Of a stretch of 44,703 nucleotides of DNA, positions 40,975-44,703 are shown piece by piece (positions within the stretch are counted from its first letter, which is position 1; the number at the start of each line of letters is the position of its first letter). The notes under the pieces are model-generated. The model searched no databases. It saw only the letters and a list, made by a program, of their open reading frames with translations, and was not told the DNA's origin. The translations under genes and the position numbers were made by a program. The stretch is from an uncultured Bacteroidales bacterium (GTDB taxonomy: Bacteria > Bacteroidota > Bacteroidia > Bacteroidales > F082). The stretch lies in NCBI GenBank assembly GCA_946408345.1, contig CAMJRR010000021.1:1-44703 (forward strand), written 5' to 3'.

Positions 40975-43545
40975 TTACTTCCTTACCGTTATACTGACAA
41001 AGAAATTCGTTCCATACATATAGGAGTACTTGTCGGGGAACATGTCGGGGTTGTTGGCATTGAAGCGCAATTGCTCGTAACCATAGAGAATGGTGCTCTT
41101 GTTGTTGAGGATGTTGTTGACACTCAAGTTGAAGAGGAAATAGTAACCCTTGTATCGCTTCGAGAAACCGCCGTAGAAGTCAAGTGTGAAGGCGGGCTTC
41201 AGCGGGGTTTCGTTCAGTACAAGAGGAATGCGGATGTCGCCTTGGGCGTAGTGCAGCATGCCCTCCTTGGTGTGGTTATATGGGTTCACGTCGAAGTACA
41301 TATTGGCCATATAGTTTCCGTTGAGGCTCACCCACCAGTATTTCGGCGAGTTGTACTTGATGCCCAATGAAGCCACGGTCTCAGGACCTGCAGAAACATG
41401 GTAGTCTTTCAGGTAAGCCACGCTGTTTTGGATGTAAGCCGTGGTATTATTGTCGTCATAGACCGAGAAAATCGGGTTGTTGTCATACGCATGGATGCCG
41501 TTGGCAGCCGCCGCCTGCAAGGTGATGGTCGGGGTGACGTTCCACTCTGCTCCCATTTCCACGCCAATGCTCTTCTGGTTGATGTTGGTCATGATGAAGT
41601 TGACAAACTCGCTGGTGTAGGAGTTGGCACTGGTGGTAGTATTTTGGAACACGTTTTCGCAATAGAAACTGCGGTTCCAAATGAGGTTTCTGTATGCGTA
41701 GTGGTAACCCGTCAAGCGGAACTTGAACTCTGGCGAGCGATAGAGGTAGCTCAAATCCATAGCCAAAATGCGCTCGCTCTTGAGGTCGCCTTCCACGATG
41801 GTGTGTCGGGTGCGGGGCGACACATAAATGTCCCTGAACTGCGGGGCTTGGGTCATTAAGGCCATGTTGGCCACAAGGTGGTTACGTCCGTTGATGGCGT
41901 AGGTCACACCGGCCTTCAAGCTTGGGTCGAAGAAGTTGTGCATCTTGTCCTTGCCGTAAGAGTTATCAGCGAAAGAACCGCTCTTCCAAAGACCTTCGCG
42001 CCAAATTTGGGTGAACTCAGCCTGCAAGCCCAAATAGAAGTCAAAATTTCCGACGAGCCAGTTGATTTGGTCCCAAATGCGGCCATAGTTGCGGTTGGCG
42101 TAGTAGTTGTATCCGATGATATCGCCCACCCTGGCTACATGGTTAGGATTCAGCAGGTTGGTTTGGCACTCGTCTGATTCAAGGCTTTCGGCATACTTAT
42201 TAATATCATAGTAGTAATCGCCGCCAAGCAGGTCGTTGATGCTTTCGTAGTAATGCGTACGCGATGCGCTCACCGCGAAGCCACCTGTCATGATCAAGTT
42301 GGGTTGGAACTCATGCTTGAAGTATGTGGCGTTACCCATTTGACGTTTGTCGTAGTGACGTTCGGCAAGGATGTACTTGGAGGCTGCTCCAGTAACCGTA
42401 TTACCTTCTTGGCCATTGGCGTTCTGCACAGTGAAGAGGTGGTTGCGATTAGCATTGTACAAGGCATCCCAGTCGATTTGCGTCACTTTGGGGTCACGCA
42501 TTCTCCATGCAAGGAGTTGGTTTTCGTATTCCAAGGTGCTGTGGGCGTTGGTCAAATAATAACTCGGGAGGTTCTTGTAGTAATCGGGACGCGGGTCTTT
42601 GGCCTCACCCCATTCGAGCGAAGTCTGGCTGCCTGGGCCACTGAAGTAGTACAACGAAGTGTTGAACTCAGTGCGTTTGTTGGGCGTCCAATACCAAGTG
42701 AGTTGCGCCATGGGCTGATGATAGTTGCTCACGCGCGAGTTGCGTATGACTTGCTTGCCATTGGCATCAACGGTCTGATAGCCCCAGTTAGGATTATAGT
42801 AGTTGGTGCCGACTTTGTCGTAAATTTCTTGCACCACAGGAGCCGAGCCGCCGCGTTGCGAAGGTGCGCCGAACACAGTGAGGTCGAGGCTGTGTTTGTC
42901 ATTGATCTTCTTCTCCACAGAGAGGAAGTAACTGTAAGCCTGATAGAAAGTGCCCTCGGTATAGCCCTTGCCCGCATAGCGACCGCTTGCGGCAGCCATC
43001 ATGTACCATCCGTTACCCATCTCGCCCGTGCCGATGGAAGCCATGACGCGGTGGTTGTAGGAACGGTTGCTGAAGGCATAGCTCAGCGAAACCTGCTTGC
43101 GGTACTGCGAGGCACGTGTTGAATAAGCTGTGAGGCCACCGAGGCCGCCAAAGCCAGCATCGGTCTTGCCGAGACCTTCAACGAGCATCGAGTTGCGGAA
43201 GGCATCGTTGAGGCCACCCCAGTTAGAGAAGACGGGACGTCCCGTCTCAGGGTCATTCATCAGGATGCCGTTGATCATCACGTCGCTGTACTTCGAGTCG
43301 TTGCCACGCACACGATAGCGCAGCGAGCCGAAGTTGTAGGCCGCAATGCTGTTGAACACGTCACGTGACGAGTTGAGCAAGGTGGAGGCATCGTTGACCG
43401 AGGTGGAGGACTCCTCAAAGTCGGAATCCATCAGAATCACCGTCGGCAAGTCGTTTTGGTTCAGGTCGGTTGAGTCGATGACTTGGGCTGTAAGCCGCGA
43501 CACCATCAACAAAGGAACCGCCAATAATAGTAGGAATTTCTTCAT
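40975..43545 (-). CDS. TonB-dependent outer-membrane receptor
   Basis: This 856-residue protein has a signal peptide (MKKFLLLLAVPLLMVSRLTAQ) and no carboxypeptidase-regulatory-like N-domain. The plug starts near residue 45 (NDASTLLNSSRDVFNSIAAYNF, RYRVRGNDSKYSDVMINGI) and is followed by a ~650-residue beta barrel with repeated aromatic strands. The last residues, FFVSITVRK, form the closing strand. It imports a substrate across the outer membrane using TonB energy. It is the first gene of a unit with the DUF5689 lipoprotein and is divergent from a secreted EEP-family enzyme, which points to a nucleic-acid or phosphoester-linked substrate. It is not SusC-like (no SusD partner is seen). Confidence 0.88.
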   Translation of the reverse strand: MKKFLLLLAVPLLMVSRLTAQVIDSTDLNQNDLPTVILMDSDFEESSTSVNDASTLLNSSRDVFNSIAAYNFGSLRYRVRGNDSKYSDVMINGILMNDPETGRPVFSNWGGLNDAFRNSMLVEGLGKTDAGFGGLGGLTAYSTRASQYRKQVSLSYAFSNRSYNHRVMASIGTGEMGNGWYMMAAASGRYAGKGYTEGTFYQAYSYFLSVEKKINDKHSLDLTVFGAPSQRGGSAPVVQEIYDKVGTNYYNPNWGYQTVDANGKQVIRNSRVSNYHQPMAQLTWYWTPNKRTEFNTSLYYFSGPGSQTSLEWGEAKDPRPDYYKNLPSYYLTNAHSTLEYENQLLAWRMRDPKVTQIDWDALYNANRNHLFTVQNANGQEGNTVTGAASKYILAERHYDKRQMGNATYFKHEFQPNLIMTGGFAVSASRTHYYESINDLLGGDYYYDINKYAESLESDECQTNLLNPNHVARVGDIIGYNYYANRNYGRIWDQINWLVGNFDFYLGLQAEFTQIWREGLWKSGSFADNSYGKDKMHNFFDPSLKAGVTYAINGRNHLVANMALMTQAPQFRDIYVSPRTRHTIVEGDLKSERILAMDLSYLYRSPEFKFRLTGYHYAYRNLIWNRSFYCENVFQNTTTSANSYTSEFVNFIMTNINQKSIGVEMGAEWNVTPTITLQAAAANGIHAYDNNPIFSVYDDNNTTAYIQNSVAYLKDYHVSAGPETVASLGIKYNSPKYWWVSLNGNYMANMYFDVNPYNHTKEGMLHYAQGDIRIPLVLNETPLKPAFTLDFYGGFSKRYKGYYFLFNLSVNNILNNKSTILYGYEQLRFNANNPDMFPDKYSYMYGTNFFVSITVRK

Positions 43546-43593
43546 ATTGAACTTTTTATGATTATTCGTTGGGTTTTATGTGAATTAAACGGA

Positions 43594-43601
43594 CAAAAAT
43601 A
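43594..43601 (-). promoter_or_regulatory. -7 element of the TonB-receptor unit
   Basis: On the minus strand TATTTTTG matches TAnnTTTG, 48 bases before the ATG. Confidence 0.55.
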
Positions 43602-43646
43602 GGAAAAAGTTCTTTTGTTGCCATCATTTTTATTGGATTAATTTGC

Positions 43647-43654
43647 TACCTTTG
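43647..43654 (+). promoter_or_regulatory. -7 element of the EEP-family gene
   Basis: TACCTTTG matches TAnnTTTG, about 22-31 bases before the two possible ATGs. It lies 45 bases from the divergent -7 element of the receptor gene, so the two units share a short control region. Confidence 0.55.
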
Positions 43655-43685
43655 CCGCGTTATCAACCCTAATACCATGCTATCC

Positions 43686-44703
43686 ATGAACAAACATTTC
43701 TTTTTCATATTTGCCCTTTTGGCTTTCGGCCTCGGTATAAACCGCGCCTCCGCCCAAGAACAGCAAGCCTATAAGGTCGGTTTGGTCGGCTTCTATAACC
43801 TGGAGAACCTCTTCGACACCATCAACGACCCGAACAAAAACGACGAGGAGTTTCTGCCCCAAGGCGTCAACCAATGGAACTCGGAGAAATACCTATCCAA
43901 GCTCCATAACATGGCTTACGCCATCTCCACCATCGGCACCGACTGGACGCCCGACGGTGTGGCTGTTTTAGGCATGTGCGAAATGGAGAACCGCACCGTG
44001 TTGGAGGACCTTGTGGCCCAACCCGAGCTGAAGGACCGCAACTACCAGATTGTACACTATGACTCTCCCGACCGCCGTGGCGTGGATGTGGGTTTGATTT
44101 ATAATCCGAAATATTTTAAGCTGACCAACAGCAAGTCATACCGCACCATCGTCCCCGACGACCCCGAGTTCATCACCCGCGACCAACTGGTCGTCTCCGG
44201 CCTCTTCGATGGCGAGATGATGCACTTCATCGTCATGCACTGGCCTTCGCGTGCCGGTGGCGAGAAACGCTCCATGCCTGGCCGTATTGCAGCCGCCAAC
44301 TTATGCCGCCACATCGCCGACAGCATCATGCGTGAGGACCAAAGCGCCAAAATCATCATGATGGGCGACTACAACGACTACCCTGACAGCAAGAGCGTGA
44401 CGAACTATCTTCGTGCCTCGGGCGACATGAAAGACCTGCGCGACGGCGAGTTTTTCAACCCCATGTATGACCTGCACAAGAAAGGCTATGGCACCAACTA
44501 CTACCGCGATGCGCCCGGCGTGCTCGACCAGATGATTCTCACCCCTGCCCTGCTGCCCAACGGCTACGACAGCTACCAGTTCAAGAACGCGAAGGTCCAC
44601 AACAAGGAGTTCTTGAAGCAGCATGGTGGCAAATACAACGGCTATCCTTTCCGCACCTTCGGCAGCGGCGTCTGGATGGGTGGTTACAGCGACCACTTCC
44701 CGG
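43686..44703 (+). CDS. Secreted endonuclease/exonuclease/phosphatase-family protein, 3' end outside window
   Basis: The reading frame is open from the ATG at 43686 (an in-frame ATG at 43677 is also possible) to the edge: 339 codons. A signal peptide (MNKHFFFIFALLAFG.., cleaved near ASAQ) is followed by the EEP fold motifs: FYNLENLF at ~36, EMEN at ~99 with the metal-binding Glu, HWPSRAGG at ~185, GDYND at ~227 with the catalytic Asp/Asn, and SDHFP at ~335 with the catalytic Asp-His. These match DNase I/exonuclease III-like phosphodiesterases. It is exported, so an extracellular or periplasmic nuclease or phosphodiesterase is likely. It is divergent from the TonB receptor and DUF5689 lipoprotein. 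The 3' part is probably nearly complete, because SDH lies close to the C-terminus in this family. Confidence 0.88.
   Translation, partial: MNKHFFFIFALLAFGLGINRASAQEQQAYKVGLVGFYNLENLFDTINDPNKNDEEFLPQGVNQWNSEKYLSKLHNMAYAISTIGTDWTPDGVAVLGMCEMENRTVLEDLVAQPELKDRNYQIVHYDSPDRRGVDVGLIYNPKYFKLTNSKSYRTIVPDDPEFITRDQLVVSGLFDGEMMHFIVMHWPSRAGGEKRSMPGRIAAANLCRHIADSIMREDQSAKIIMMGDYNDYPDSKSVTNYLRASGDMKDLRDGEFFNPMYDLHKKGYGTNYYRDAPGVLDQMILTPALLPNGYDSYQFKNAKVHNKEFLKQHGGKYNGYPFRTFGSGVWMGGYSDHFP

Overview
The window comes from a Bacteroidota chromosome, most likely an uncultured Bacteroidales (gut- or rumen-type). The evidence is the following. There are Bacteroidetes-type promoters (TAnnTTTG -7 elements) ahead of most transcription units. 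Two secreted proteins carry type IX secretion sorting domains, one type A and one type B. A TonB-dependent receptor sits beside a DUF5689 / choice-of-anchor-J lipoprotein. The threonine catabolic pair tdh/kbl is present, and starts follow few Shine-Dalgarno sequences. Apart from one insertion sequence and several small gene modules, this is core chromosome.

Layout. 1-2890 (-) is the 5' part of a large PEP/pyruvate-binding protein that runs off the left edge, divergent from gapA (3001-4008, +), which ends in a 30-bp perfect palindrome terminator. 4491-15124 (-) holds a 3426-residue type IX-secreted surface protein and, after a strong hairpin, an 82-residue secreted protein with a hydrophobic/basic tail. 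15544-18306 (-) holds a DUF4160-DUF2442 pair overlapping a type B T9SS protein. mscL follows at 18409-18831.

An IS110-family element occupies about 18974-20260. Its left end encodes what looks like a complete bridge RNA. The guide loops of that RNA match the element's own ends and the reconstructed target, which is the stem of an intergenic palindrome. To its right are prfC, tRNA-Asp(GTC) with its own promoter and terminator, and a run of genes on the minus strand (maf, surE, a small membrane protein, lpxB, comEC). Upstream of maf is a three-gene overlapping module of DUF3791-like, DUF3990 (ADP-ribosyltransferase-like) and a small helical protein.

28233-30498 carries tdh and kbl, which together convert threonine to glycine and acetyl-CoA. 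A 450-bp intergenic region then precedes a second DUF4160-DUF2442 pair, which is divergent from cysS, a patatin-like phospholipase and a PagL-like outer-membrane deacylase (31614-35554, +). 35561-38089 (-) holds a polyprenol-phosphate glycosyltransferase, a dihydroorotase whose coding sequence contains a dispersed-repeat insertion (VPELVEG), and a MORN-like lipoprotein. The right end is a divergent locus made of a TonB-dependent receptor and DUF5689 lipoprotein (-) and a secreted endonuclease/exonuclease/phosphatase-family enzyme (+, cut by the window edge).

The most interesting points are the self-consistent bridge RNA, donor, target and palindrome reconstruction of the IS110 element (with a promoter that would only be complete after circularisation), the DUF3990-centred three-gene module, the giant T9SS protein with its small partner, the PELVEG insertion in pyrC, and the nuclease/TonB/lipoprotein locus. 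All functional calls are from reading the sequence; no database search was run.
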